Below are positions 1 through 8,624 of a DNA stretch of 64,000 bases, piece by piece. The first letter of the stretch is position 1. Each line of letters opens with the position of its first letter. Position numbers and translations under genes: made by a program. Origin of the DNA: B46-G9 sp964581175 (lineage in GTDB: Bacteria > Desulfobacterota > DSM-4660 > Desulfatiglandales > Desulfatiglandaceae); contig CAZONI010000010.1 in the NCBI GenBank assembly GCA_964581175.1, forward strand, positions 1-64,000, read 5' to 3'. The notes below the pieces were generated by a model. That model was not told the DNA's origin. It made no database searches and worked only from the letters and a program-made list of their open reading frames with translations.

Positions 1-2
1 CC

Positions 3-242
3 AAACCTGTCGGCAAGGGAACCGGCCTCGGCCTGTCCATATGCTACGGGATCATCAAGAAAATGGGCGGGACGATCGAGGTCATGAGCACTATGGAAAT
101 GGGAACGACTTTCATCATAACCCTCCCGGCAAAGGGTGCCCGCAGTACATCCCCGGCCAGGCCGGAGGAAACCGCCCACAGGGGACGGGTCGAAGACCCT
201 CGTGTCCCCGGCGCCAAACTTACCTCCGGAGCCGTAACATGA
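3..242 (+). CDS. Sensor histidine kinase, C-terminal end (partial)
   Basis: This is the 3' end of a gene that starts before the window. The visible 79 residues carry the end of a HATPase_c domain: the G2 box GTGLGLSICYGIIKKMGG near the start and a G3-like MGTTFIITLP. After that comes an Ala/Pro/Arg-rich tail of about 35 residues that looks disordered. The stop codon overlaps the start of the next gene (ATGA), so kinase and response regulator are translationally coupled. The sensor domain and input signal lie outside the window. Only the ATP-binding end is visible, so the kinase subfamily cannot be given. Confidence 0.85.
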   Translation, partial: KPVGKGTGLGLSICYGIIKKMGGTIEVMSTMEMGTTFIITLPAKGARSTSPARPEETAHRGRVEDPRVPGAKLTSGAVT

Positions 243-634
243 AAGAGAAACAGGACCACTTGACCGCGCCTGTAAGACTGCTCCTCGTGGATGATGAAAA
301 AGGTTTCGTGGAGGTTATTTCCAAAAGAATGTCCAGGAGAAACATCCAGGTAACGAGGGCCTTGAACGGCACCGAGGGTATTCGAGCACTTCGCGGGCAG
401 GACTTTGATGTGGCTGTTCTGGATCTCAAAATGGAAGATATGGACGGCATCGAGGTCTTGAAAATATTCAAGAAAATTGTCCCGGACATGCCGGTCATCA
501 TGCTGACCGGCCATGGCTCGGAACAGGCCGCAAGGGACGGCATTCAATTCGGCGCCTTTGATTATCTTACAAAACCGTGCGAACTCGAAGACCTCATCAG
601 GAAGATTCAGGAGGCCGTCGGCGCCGGGAGGTAA
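239..634 (+). CDS. Response regulator, receiver domain only
   Basis: A stand-alone CheY-like receiver of 131 residues. The acidic pair is in LLLVDDEK, the phospho-acceptor Asp in VAVLDLKMEDMDG, the conserved Thr in MLTGHG and the Lys in YLTKPC. No output domain follows, so it probably acts by protein interaction or as a phosphorelay intermediate. The start was chosen because the ATG overlaps the kinase stop and has GGAG seven bases upstream; the longer reading from further upstream would overlap the kinase. It is the second gene of the kinase-regulator-regulator-TauE operon. Confidence 0.88.
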   Translation: MKEKQDHLTAPVRLLLVDDEKGFVEVISKRMSRRNIQVTRALNGTEGIRALRGQDFDVAVLDLKMEDMDGIEVLKIFKKIVPDMPVIMLTGHGSEQAARDGIQFGAFDYLTKPCELEDLIRKIQEAVGAGR

Positions 635-639
635 TGGCT

Positions 640-1062
640 ATGAATGCGTTCAAGGTCCTTTTCGTAGACGACGAGATCGATTTTCTGGACACATTGATGA
701 AACGGATGAAAAAGCGCGGCGTGGACGTCAGGGGAGTCGGAAGCGGCGAAGAGGCGCTGAAGATCCTGGATGAAAGCCCGCCGGACGTAGTGGTCCTGGA
801 CGTAAAGATGCCCGGGATGGACGGCATTCAGACCTTGAAGGAAATAAAACGACGATATCCCCTGGTTGAAGTTATTATGCTCACCGGCCACGCCAGTGTG
901 GATGCGGCCATAACGGGCATGGAACTGGGCGCCTTTGATTACCTTATGAAACCCATGGATATCGATGAACTGCACTTCAAGATCCAGGATGCATGCAAGA
1001 ACAAATACCTTCATGAACTGAAAATGGCGGAAAGGAGAAAATACGATGAAGTCGGGCAATAG
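640..1062 (+). CDS. Response regulator, receiver domain only (second copy)
   Basis: A second single-domain receiver of about 140 residues, clearly related to the preceding one: VLFVDDE, the phospho-acceptor in VVVLDVKMPGMDG, then MLTGHAS and the Lys in YLMKPM. A Lys/Arg-rich helix of about 25 residues follows the receiver fold. The chosen ATG has GGGAGG at good spacing; an ATG two codons upstream overlaps the previous stop but sits too close to that site. Its 3' end overlaps the start of the TauE gene by 17 bases. Two receivers behind one kinase suggest a branched or competing phosphate path. Confidence 0.87.
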   Translation: MNAFKVLFVDDEIDFLDTLMKRMKKRGVDVRGVGSGEEALKILDESPPDVVVLDVKMPGMDGIQTLKEIKRRYPLVEVIMLTGHASVDAAITGMELGAFDYLMKPMDIDELHFKIQDACKNKYLHELKMAERRKYDEVGQ

Positions 1063-2326
1063 GATTTATCAAATGTTGATTGCCGGGGCAACCGCTCAGG
1101 CAAAGTGGGACTACGAATGCTCCATGAAGATCCTGTCAAGCAAGAAAAGACTGGTGATTCTGGGACTGCTGTTTTTGCCTTGCGTGCTTTTTGCAGTAGC
1201 CGTGGCCGCGGATCAGCTTCCCGGGATGCTGGGAGGCCAAAAGGCATACGGTCCTTCGTTTTCCACACCGCAGCTTCTTTGGGTTTCGACGCTTGTCGGC
1301 CTGCTCGCCGGTCTCATCACCGGGTGCATCGGGGCCGGAGGCGGATTCATCATCACACCCGCCCTGATGAGTGCGGGTGTCAAGGGCATCCTTTCGGTGG
1401 GCACGGATCTGTTCCACATATTTGCCAAGGCCATTATGGGGACGACCGTCCACAAGAAATTGGGCAATGTCTCGGTATCTCTTGCCGTGGCCTTTGTTGT
1501 GGGTTCATTTCTCGGCGTCACGTGCGGGGGAACGATCAACCGGGCCGTTTATGAGATCAGTCCCGTGTTGAGTGATCTTTTCATAAGCGTCATCTACGTA
1601 CTCCTCCTCGGGTTTCTCGGGATTTACGCGCTGGTTGACTTCCTGCGCAACCGGGAGAGCGATTCCGGCGTGGGAGCGCGTCCGGGCGAAAGTCCGAGGG
1701 GCGCCGAGGCGGCAAGCGGCAAAAAAGGTCTCCCTGCAAGGATGCAATCCATCCATATTCCTCCGTCCATCTCCTTTGACCGGGATCTGGTCCCCGGCGG
1801 CAAGAAGATATCCGGCTGGTTCGTGGCAATCTGCGGTTTCTTTGTGGGACTGGTGGCTGCCATCATGGGTGTCGGCGGAGGATTTCTCACCTTCCCCATG
1901 TTCGTCTATGTCCTCGGCGTGTCTTCATTTACAACAGTCGGTACGGACATCTTTCAAATCATTTTTACGGCAGGATACGCCTCCATAGGCCAGTATGCCT
2001 TCTACGGGTTCATCTTCTACTCGCTGGCCATGGGCCTGCTTGTGGGCTCTCTCCTGGGCATACAGATAGGCGCCCTGGTCACCAAGGCGGTCAAAGGCAT
2101 TTATATCCGGGGCTTCTACGCGACGGCCATCCTGGCAGGATTCGTGAACCGCCTGTTTACCCTTCCCGGGAAACTGGGAAAAATGCACATCACGGACGTG
2201 TTCCAGCCGTTTTCCAACACCCTGGACAAGATCGGCATCTATGTGTTCTTCTTGGCAATAGGGTTGTTCGGCATCTGGGTGTTGAGCATATTTTTCAAGA
2301 ACCTACGACGATTCAAGGAGGCGTAA
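1046..2326 (+). CDS. Sulfite exporter TauE/SafE family membrane protein
   Basis: A 426-residue polytopic inner-membrane protein of the TauE/SafE (formerly DUF81) family, which exports sulfite, sulfoacetate or related organosulfur anions. The two family repeats show as glycine-rich re-entrant motifs, GCIGAGGGFIITPALM near residue 95 and IMGVGGGFLTFPMFVYVLG near 275, each followed by GTD(L/I)F. A loop of about 50 residues, rich in Gly, Ala and Arg, separates the halves. The start has GGAG close upstream and overlaps the preceding regulator gene; a second Met 26 codons in is a weaker alternative. Kinase and receivers in the same operon suggest signal-controlled export. The substrate is not shown by the sequence. 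Confidence 0.88.
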   Translation: MKSGNRIYQMLIAGATAQAKWDYECSMKILSSKKRLVILGLLFLPCVLFAVAVAADQLPGMLGGQKAYGPSFSTPQLLWVSTLVGLLAGLITGCIGAGGGFIITPALMSAGVKGILSVGTDLFHIFAKAIMGTTVHKKLGNVSVSLAVAFVVGSFLGVTCGGTINRAVYEISPVLSDLFISVIYVLLLGFLGIYALVDFLRNRESDSGVGARPGESPRGAEAASGKKGLPARMQSIHIPPSISFDRDLVPGGKKISGWFVAICGFFVGLVAAIMGVGGGFLTFPMFVYVLGVSSFTTVGTDIFQIIFTAGYASIGQYAFYGFIFYSLAMGLLVGSLLGIQIGALVTKAVKGIYIRGFYATAILAGFVNRLFTLPGKLGKMHITDVFQPFSNTLDKIGIYVFFLAIGLFGIWVLSIFFKNLRRFKEA

Positions 2327-2328
2327 CC

Positions 2329-3036
2329 ATGTTGATTCCAAATAAAAAGAAGTTTATAATCGGGTTACTGATGGGCGTGGTCTTCCTTGCTATTCTAGCG
2401 CTGATGTCCAGCCCCATCTTTCAAGGCCAAAATGCCTTTGAAGCTGCCGACAGGCTCTATAATTCCATTGCCAAGGGGTCCAGCTACAAAATCCCCACCC
2501 TCGAGCAGCAGGCCCGTGAATTTTCCGGAACGAACCTGGATCTTGTGATTCCCGCCGCCGGCATCCGCAAACTGGACTGGACGAAAAAAGTATTTGCCGC
2601 ATCCGGGGGCCGATTAACGGAGGCAGGAGGAAAGATACACTTCCAGGGAGACCTTGGGACAATCGCCCTGGCGGCCCTTAAAGACAGCGAGGCCATGTAC
2701 CATGACAGAGACAAGGAGATCTCCGACAGGTACGGCATTTCCGGGAGAGAGGCCTTGTATGCCTGGTGGACGCTGTTAACGGAATTCCAGGAGGTCCTCA
2801 AGAGAGAAAAAAAGGTCAACCAGGCATCCTTCCTGGATGAAGTCGTGAAAAAAGGCGTGGAGGTGGGGTACAATTTCTTCGGCATTGCGCCTCAAAAAGC
2901 ATCCTCCAAGGCGGGCATTCTCTCCCTCTCCCTGTGCTTCTATGTCGCCTACACCCTCTGGTGGGGGTTTGCCATCTTCTTTCTTTTCGAAGGCTTCGGC
3001 CTTGCCATGAAGGCGGGGAAAAAGAAAGAATTGTAG
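2329..3036 (+). CDS. Conserved membrane protein of unknown function
   Basis: 235 residues with one hydrophobic segment near the N-terminus (about residues 9-28) and another near the C-terminus (about 200-225), enclosing a hydrophilic domain of about 160 residues that is probably periplasmic. I do not recognise a family. It starts two bases after the TauE stop with AAGGAGG in front, so it is translated with the exporter and may be its accessory subunit. The C-terminus ends in a Lys-rich cytoplasmic tail. The function is inferred from position alone. Confidence 0.7.
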   Translation: MLIPNKKKFIIGLLMGVVFLAILALMSSPIFQGQNAFEAADRLYNSIAKGSSYKIPTLEQQAREFSGTNLDLVIPAAGIRKLDWTKKVFAASGGRLTEAGGKIHFQGDLGTIALAALKDSEAMYHDRDKEISDRYGISGREALYAWWTLLTEFQEVLKREKKVNQASFLDEVVKKGVEVGYNFFGIAPQKASSKAGILSLSLCFYVAYTLWWGFAIFFLFEGFGLAMKAGKKKEL

Positions 3037-3063
3037 ACTGAATCTCCGCCCGCAAAGCGCGAG

Positions 3064-3236
3064 GCATAAGGGAGCCCCGCCGGGGGGCTCAGGGAGGAAG
3101 CCTATTCTCTCGTTCCGAGGTTCCGGGCTGGTCTTTTCAGTGACTTATCACCAGTCACTTCAGAAAAAGCTTCCTCCCTGAGCGGTGGGTCCTCCACCAC
3201 AGGTGGAGAGTTCAGCTGAAACTGAGTCTGATGGAT
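3064..3236 (+). repeat. Palindromic dispersed repeat, copy 1
   Basis: An intergenic block sharing several short segments with a second block near 7.03 kb: GGGGGCTCAGGGAGGAAGCC, GTTCCGAGG, GCTTCCTCCCTG, and an AGGTGGAG...AGCTGAAACT end. CAGGGAGGAAGC and GCTTCCTCCCTG form a long hairpin. A second hairpin, CTCCACC/GGTGGAG, sits just before the next gene. The end structure resembles the hairpin ends of IS200/IS605-type elements, but no transposase is present. A non-autonomous element is an inference. Confidence 0.55.
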
Positions 3237-3238
3237 CT

Positions 3239-5869
3239 ATGAAGATTGCAGAATGGATACGAGGATGCTTCGGAAAAGACGTCCCCGGGGCCAACCCTTC
3301 CCCGGAGGACATGGAATCCCTGCGCAGGGCTTTCAAGGCCCGCTACCATAACTTCAAACTCCTCCTGAGCGCCAACAACAAAGCCCTGGAGGCCATGACG
3401 GAACTGGAAATGGCCTTACGGGGCTTCTCACCTTTTGAGATGAATTTCGTCAGGGCACGGATCACCGCAATCTCCACCAGCGTTTTTCAGATGATCAAGC
3501 ACCTGAATGAACTGACCCCTCACAAATACGGCGCGCTGTTCGAGCGCTTCAAGCATATTCAGGAAAAGATCACCCGGTTTATTGAAACAAATGAAGCTCC
3601 GGAACAGGGACCTTTCGTCGTCTCTCTCAGAGATTGCGGGAAGGCCATGACCAACCAGGTTGGAGCTAAGGCCGCAAACCTTGGAGAAATCTGGAGAGAA
3701 CTCAACCTGCCCATTCCAAACGGGTTTGTCGTCACTGCCGCCGGCCACCGGCGTTTCATGGAACAGAACAACCTGATGTCCGAAATCCCAAGGCGCATCC
3801 AGTCCGCAGGTGCAGAGAGTATGGAGGAGCTCTTCGAGCTCAGCACAGCCATCCAGCAACTCATTATCCGGGCATCCCTCCCCACCGATCTGAAAGAGGA
3901 AATCCTGAGGTATTATGAATTGCTCGAGTTGGAAGAGACCAAAGGCGTCCGCCTGGCCATGCGGAGCAGCGCCCTGGGCGAGGATGCGGAAGGTCTCTCT
4001 TTTGCGGGGCAATATCGCTCGGAACTCAACGTAGCCGGTGAAAATATTTTCGAGGCCTACAAGGAAATCGTTGCCGGCAAGTACAGTCTCCAGGCCATGA
4101 CATACCGGCTCAACCGCGGGATACGAGATGAAGACGTGGTCATGTGCGTTGCTTGCATGACCATGATGGATGCCGTTGCGGGCGGCGTTATGTATTCCAG
4201 AAATCCGGGAGATATCAGGGACGATTCCATCCTGATCAACGCAGTCTGGGGACTTCCAAAGGCAGTAGTTGACGGAACCGCACCCTCGGATCTTTTCATC
4301 GTTTCGAGGGGCGGGCCTATGAAAATCCTGCGGAAAGACATCGCCACGAAAGCGCACAAATTTCTTTGTTACCCCGAGGAAGGCATCTGCCGGATGGAAA
4401 CGACCACTGACGAGGCCGCTGCCGCTTCCCTGAACGATAAGCAGGTCATGGATCTTGCCGGCATTGCTCTTTCCGTCGAGGAACACTTCGGAACCCCTCA
4501 GGACATGGAGTGGTCCATAGATAGGAACGGATCCATCGTCCTGCTCCAGTGCCGACCGTTGGGACAGGTGAAAACCCCGGGGACAGGAAGGGAAAAAGGA
4601 AAAGAGGGATCTGCCCGCTTACTCCTGAAAGGAGGAGCCACAGCCAGTCCCGGTGCGGCGGCAGGCCCGGTCTATATCGTGCGAAAGAACGCGGACCTGT
4701 TCCAATTCCCTGAAGGTGCCGTCCTGGCGGCCGCCCAGCCCCTTCCCGCCTGGGCGCCGCTCCTGAACCATGCCTCGGCAGTCATCACGGAGCAGGGAGG
4801 AATTACCGGCCATCTCGCCACCGTGGCAAGGGAGTTCGGGGTGCCTGCACTTTTCGCGGTGAACAACGCCGTAACTGCCCTCACGGCCGGACAGACAGTG
4901 ACAGTGGATGCAGACGGCCTGGCAGTCTATGAAGGTCGAATCGATGGGCTGGCGGAAACCAGGAAAGGTCCGGTGAACATCATGAAGGGCACCCCTGTGT
5001 ATGAATCCCTGCAAGGCGCGGCACAGCATATCGTCCCCTTGCACCTCCTGGATCCGGATGCCCTCGAATTCAATCCCGCGCACTGCGAGTCTTTTCATGA
5101 CATTACCCGTTACTGTCATGAAAAGGCCGTTGTTGAGATGTTCCGCTTCGGAAAAAACCATCATTTTCCGGAACGATCCGCTAAACAGCTCTACTGCGAT
5201 GTCCCCATGCAGTTCTGGATCATCAACCTGGACGACGGCTTCAAGGTGGAGGTCAGCGATCGCTGGATCCGGCTGGAAAATATCTGCTCTGTTCCCATGC
5301 TCTCCATCTGGCAGGGGATGACCGCCGTCCCCTGGGAAGGGCCGCCCCCGGTGGATTCCCGGGGCTTCATGTCCGTTCTCTTTGAGGCCACTGCCGACCC
5401 GGCCCTGGACGCATCCACGGGTACTTCATACGGCACGCGCAATTACTTTATGATTTCAAAAAATTTCTGCAGCCTGCAATCCCGGTTCGGCTTCCATTTC
5501 TCCACGGTGGAATCCCTGGTAGGAGAGCGGGCCATGGAGAATTACGTCAGCTTTCAGTTCAAGGGCGGTGCGGCAAACCTGGGGAGGAGGATCTTCAGGG
5601 CGCGATTCATTGCAGAGATCCTGGACCAATACGGTTTCAGGACCGAGATCAGGGAGGACGCCGCGTTTGCCAGGCTGGAAGGATATGAGCAGCCATTCAT
5701 GGAAGAACGCCTCCGCATCCTGGGATACCTCATCATTCATACCCGGCAGCTGGACATGATCATGGCAAACGGTGCCGCAATGAACAGCCGGCGACAACAA
5801 ATCCTGAAAGACCTTAGCCAGATCGTCATCCCCGGCCATTCTTCCTTTACAACCTGTAAAAGCCCTTGA
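3239..5869 (+). CDS. PEP synthase/PPDK-like protein without a PEP-binding barrel
   Basis: 876 residues. An N-terminal helical region (about 1-120) is followed by a PPDK_N-type pyruvate/ATP-grasp domain (about 125-450), with VGAKAANLGEIWRE, the Arg motif LAMRSSALGED and the metal/ATP motif QDMEWSIDRNGSIVLLQCRPL. A phosphohistidine swivel domain follows, with catalytic His in GGITGHLATVAREFGVPAL (about residue 525). The C-terminal TIM barrel that binds PEP in true PEP synthase is absent; about 270 unrecognised residues replace it. It may phosphorylate another acceptor or be regulatory. The start has no clear ribosome site, so the exact N-terminus is uncertain. The gene sits with uspA between two repeats. 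Confidence 0.75.
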   Translation: MKIAEWIRGCFGKDVPGANPSPEDMESLRRAFKARYHNFKLLLSANNKALEAMTELEMALRGFSPFEMNFVRARITAISTSVFQMIKHLNELTPHKYGALFERFKHIQEKITRFIETNEAPEQGPFVVSLRDCGKAMTNQVGAKAANLGEIWRELNLPIPNGFVVTAAGHRRFMEQNNLMSEIPRRIQSAGAESMEELFELSTAIQQLIIRASLPTDLKEEILRYYELLELEETKGVRLAMRSSALGEDAEGLSFAGQYRSELNVAGENIFEAYKEIVAGKYSLQAMTYRLNRGIRDEDVVMCVACMTMMDAVAGGVMYSRNPGDIRDDSILINAVWGLPKAVVDGTAPSDLFIVSRGGPMKILRKDIATKAHKFLCYPEEGICRMETTTDEAAAASLNDKQVMDLAGIALSVEEHFGTPQDMEWSIDRNGSIVLLQCRPLGQVKTPGTGREKGKEGSARLLLKGGATASPGAAAGPVYIVRKNADLFQFPEGAVLAAAQPLPAWAPLLNHASAVITEQGGITGHLATVAREFGVPALFAVNNAVTALTAGQTVTVDADGLAVYEGRIDGLAETRKGPVNIMKGTPVYESLQGAAQHIVPLHLLDPDALEFNPAHCESFHDITRYCHEKAVVEMFRFGKNHHFPERSAKQLYCDVPMQFWIINLDDGFKVEVSDRWIRLENICSVPMLSIWQGMTAVPWEGPPPVDSRGFMSVLFEATADPALDASTGTSYGTRNYFMISKNFCSLQSRFGFHFSTVESLVGERAMENYVSFQFKGGAANLGRRIFRARFIAEILDQYGFRTEIREDAAFARLEGYEQPFMEERLRILGYLIIHTRQLDMIMANGAAMNSRRQQILKDLSQIVIPGHSSFTTCKSP

Positions 5870-6095
5870 CATCTCCATTCATCTGCCGTACAGGACAAGA
5901 ACGGCCGGCAGCGAATAACTAGCTGTTATTTCATTTAGTTACACTATATATCCATGCTGTTCCGCCCGGCACGATCCTTGCTCCATACATGTGCAAGAAG
6001 AGCAGCGAATAGAAAACGCATTTTCATAGACCGGCAGCATACGTAGAATTTATGCGCATTTTGCCGGAAACTTCAAGTCTAGTGAGGAAACACAA

Positions 6096-7001
6096 ATGGT
6101 GACAACCAAGATGAAGCCGAAGATTCTCGTCCCCCTGGACGGTTCGGATCGCGCATTCGAGACGGTGAGGTACATCAGCTGGCTGGAACCTTTCCGGAAA
6201 AAGCAGGTGGTCCTGTTTTCGGTGTCGACAAAAATCCCTGAATCTTACTGGGATATAGACAAACAGCCGAAATATGAACAGAGCATGAAAAACATACATG
6301 CCTGGCAGACAACCAGGGAAATGAAACTGAGAAAGTACATGGACGAAGCCCGCCGGCAATTGCTGGATTCCGGGTTTCCCGAGAATGCCATTCAAGTGAA
6401 GACCCAGGAAAGAAGAACAGGGATCGCCAGGGACATCCTTGAAGAGGGAAGAAAGGGCGGATATTCAGCGGTTATCATCGGCCGAAGAGGGACCGGCAGG
6501 GTGAGGGGGCTGGTCCTCGGCAGTGTTACGACCAAGCTCCTGGAACGGCTGGATTTCATCCCCATTTTTGTTGTGGGAAGATGCCCCGCCACACGCAAGG
6601 TCCTCGTAGCGCTGGACGGTTCAGACTCCTCCGTTCGCGCGGTTGACTATGTGTGCGAGACCCTGGAGGGCTGCGATTGTGATGTGACCCTGGCCCATGT
6701 GGTCAGAAGCGAGCAGGAAGACTTCGTTGAAAACGCCGCAAAGAGAATTACCCCTGTTTTTGAACTGGCGAAAAGCCACTTGACCAACTGGGGGCTCAAT
6801 CCGCGTAGGATAAAAACCAAGTTGATCACCGGCGCAATGAGCCGGGCAGGCTCCATAGTCCGTGAAGCGGAGGAAGGCGGTTACTGCACGATTGTGGTGG
6901 GCAGAAGGGGCCTGTCCGAACCAGGCATATATTTTATGGGAAGGGTCAGCAATAAAGTCGTCCACCTGGCGAAAAAGCAGGTGGTCTGGGTGGTAACTTG
7001 A
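6096..7001 (+). CDS. Universal stress protein, tandem UspA domains
   Basis: 301 residues with two UspA folds. Domain 1 (about 7-160) opens ILVPLDGSDRAFETV and carries the ATP-binding pattern IIGRRGTGRVRGLVLGSVTTKLL. Domain 2 (about 168-301) opens VLVALDGSDSSVRAV and has VVGRRGLSEPGIYFMGRVSNKVV. Both G-x2-G-x9-G(S/x) loops are close to the ATP-binding type. GAGGAAAC precedes the start at good spacing. About 225 bases of AT-rich sequence upstream probably hold its promoter. It lies alone between the PEP-synthase-like gene and the second repeat copy, which suggests a shared energy-stress role, but that is inference. Confidence 0.9.
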   Translation: MVTTKMKPKILVPLDGSDRAFETVRYISWLEPFRKKQVVLFSVSTKIPESYWDIDKQPKYEQSMKNIHAWQTTREMKLRKYMDEARRQLLDSGFPENAIQVKTQERRTGIARDILEEGRKGGYSAVIIGRRGTGRVRGLVLGSVTTKLLERLDFIPIFVVGRCPATRKVLVALDGSDSSVRAVDYVCETLEGCDCDVTLAHVVRSEQEDFVENAAKRITPVFELAKSHLTNWGLNPRRIKTKLITGAMSRAGSIVREAEEGGYCTIVVGRRGLSEPGIYFMGRVSNKVVHLAKKQVVWVVT

Positions 7002-7023
7002 TGCCGGGTGAGTCTCTGATCGA

Positions 7024-7155
7024 GGGGGCTCAGGGAGGAAGCCATTTCTTCCGTTCCGAGGCTTCCTCCCTGGGCTGCACGTCCTCCCAGACCCTGGATC
7101 GGGAGAACCTATCCGGGTCCTCAACCAGAGGTGGAGGATTTAGCTGAAACTAAAG
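7024..7155 (+). repeat. Palindromic dispersed repeat, copy 2
   Basis: This second copy has the same orientation as the one near 3.1 kb. It starts GGGGGCTCAGGGAGGAAGCC, has the inverted partner GGCTTCCTCCCTG about 20 bases on, and ends with CCTC...GAGGTGGAGG and TTAGCTGAAACTA. Its interior differs from copy 1, as expected for a structure-conserved mobile element. It reaches the 3' end of the convergent acetyltransferase gene and could also act as a terminator hairpin there. Confidence 0.55.
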
Positions 7156-7830
7156 CTCATCGAGGTGGATGTCCAAACCAAAACGGACCCATTTGAATCG
7201 TTTTCGAACCTCCTCTGATATCCTGTCGCCTATCCGGGCCATGAAGAGGTTTTCAGGCCGCAGCATGACATTCGGCTCGTTGGTCTGGTAAATCCGGAAC
7301 CCTTCCCCGCCGAATATCTTTATGAGCATGTTTCGATATTCCATGGCCGTAATACCCTTGCCGTCAATATCCCATGTCCAGGAAAATCCTACCATATAGA
7401 AGATACGTTCCTCCTTCAACAGATGATCCACCAGCAGCGTGAGAATATGTCGCGACAGGCCCAGCGAGCGCCAGGGACGGCTCACTTCCACGGCCGATAC
7501 TTCCATCACCAGCCGGTCTCCCACCTCGTTCCAGCGTTCTTCAGGTGATGGGTATTGCAGAATTCCCATGCCTACAATCCTGCGGTCCGGCGCGATTGCC
7601 AGTGTTACATTGGCATCAGGACCCGATGCGGCCTTTATCAGGATGTTCTTGTCTTGTATGAGAGGTCTGTACCGGGCGTACTTCGGCATACTCTCGTTGA
7701 ACGAAAGGCGGGAGATTTCATCGGGGGACAAGAACGAGCGAATGAGCACCTGCTCCCCCTGAATGGAGAATGCCTGCTCGCTGCTGTTCCGGTTCTGTAT
7801 TTCCATCAGGGTTATCAGAAATCGCCCCAT
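7150..7830 (-). CDS. GNAT acetyltransferase, AcuA-like
   Basis: 226 residues. The middle part (about 85-165) matches a GNAT fold, with RIVGMGILQY followed by the acetyl-CoA site SRPWRSLGLSRHILTLLVD. The C-terminal part has NEPNVMLRPENLFMARIGD, which I recall as characteristic of AcuA-type acetyltransferases, the enzymes that acetylate acetyl-CoA synthetase in Bacillus. The start overlaps the 3' end of the other acetyltransferase gene by 16 bases, so the two are co-transcribed. The AcuA link rests on remembered family patterns and is moderate. Confidence 0.65.
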   Translation of the reverse strand: MGRFLITLMEIQNRNSSEQAFSIQGEQVLIRSFLSPDEISRLSFNESMPKYARYRPLIQDKNILIKAASGPDANVTLAIAPDRRIVGMGILQYPSPEERWNEVGDRLVMEVSAVEVSRPWRSLGLSRHILTLLVDHLLKEERIFYMVGFSWTWDIDGKGITAMEYRNMLIKIFGGEGFRIYQTNEPNVMLRPENLFMARIGDRISEEVRKRFKWVRFGLDIHLDEL

Positions 7831-8375
7831 TGTTCATGAAGGTCTCTTATCATTATCTGGCAGTCGTGATATTTTCCGTTCTGATCGCGGACATAATCCC
7901 TTATCACACACTCCCTGGAGAAGTGCAGTTTCCGCACGGCCTCGATGGCAAGGTCCTCGAATCCCACCACGAAATCCGCCCGCATTTTCTGGAGTCCCAG
8001 ATCCATGGCCCTTTTGGTAAGATCAAACACCATCCAGGTTCCCAACCTCTTGCTCCTGAAGGGCTCTCCCACCATGACCCTGAGTTTTCCCACATGTTTT
8101 CTTCCTCCGCCGGACCGCCACAGGAGGCTGGCGTGCGCCACGACCTCTTCCTCATAGACAGCGACGATGGAAAAGGCATTGCCTCTTTCCTGGTTCTCGA
8201 TCCATTGCTGAATCACCTCTGGTTTGCAGGGATCTTCTTTAAAAAACCATCGGTCTTCCGAGGACAGTTTCCGGTAAAAAGAGACCAGTTTCTCCAGGTC
8301 GGCCCGATCGACAGGTCTCAACACTACCTCCTTCCCATCGGTCAACACCACTTCCTTCGGATATCTTTGGTACAT
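7815..8375 (-). CDS. GNAT family N-acetyltransferase
   Basis: 187 residues forming one GNAT domain: VLRPVDRADLEKLVSFYRKL at the N-terminus, VVAHASLLW as the beta-4 strand, then LRVMVGEPFRSKRLGTWMV as the acetyl-CoA loop. AAGGA lies nine bases before the chosen ATG; a GTG immediately before it is also possible. It is the first gene of a two-gene acetyltransferase operon with the AcuA-like protein. The substrate cannot be read from the sequence; a protein-lysine acetylation pair is an inference from the neighbour. Confidence 0.75.
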   Translation of the reverse strand: MYQRYPKEVVLTDGKEVVLRPVDRADLEKLVSFYRKLSSEDRWFFKEDPCKPEVIQQWIENQERGNAFSIVAVYEEEVVAHASLLWRSGGGRKHVGKLRVMVGEPFRSKRLGTWMVFDLTKRAMDLGLQKMRADFVVGFEDLAIEAVRKLHFSRECVIRDYVRDQNGKYHDCQIMIRDLHEQWGDF

Positions 8376-8624
8376 CACGGCTCATCCTTTCTCATATTCC
8401 TTAGTTGATCCGCCTCTTGCTCATTTATTTAAACAAAATTTCCAGGACTTTACAAGCGCCTTGACCTTCCTTTCGCCAAGGCCGGAGAAAATGGGAGTGA
8501 GACATTTGCCCGCATACCTGGAGTATGCTAACATGCGCATCATCTGGTCTGTACGCAAGAACCACCCCGCCGTGTCTCCGGAATTAACGCTTTAAAAATT
8601 GCGGCTTCCGAGGAGGAGGAACGT

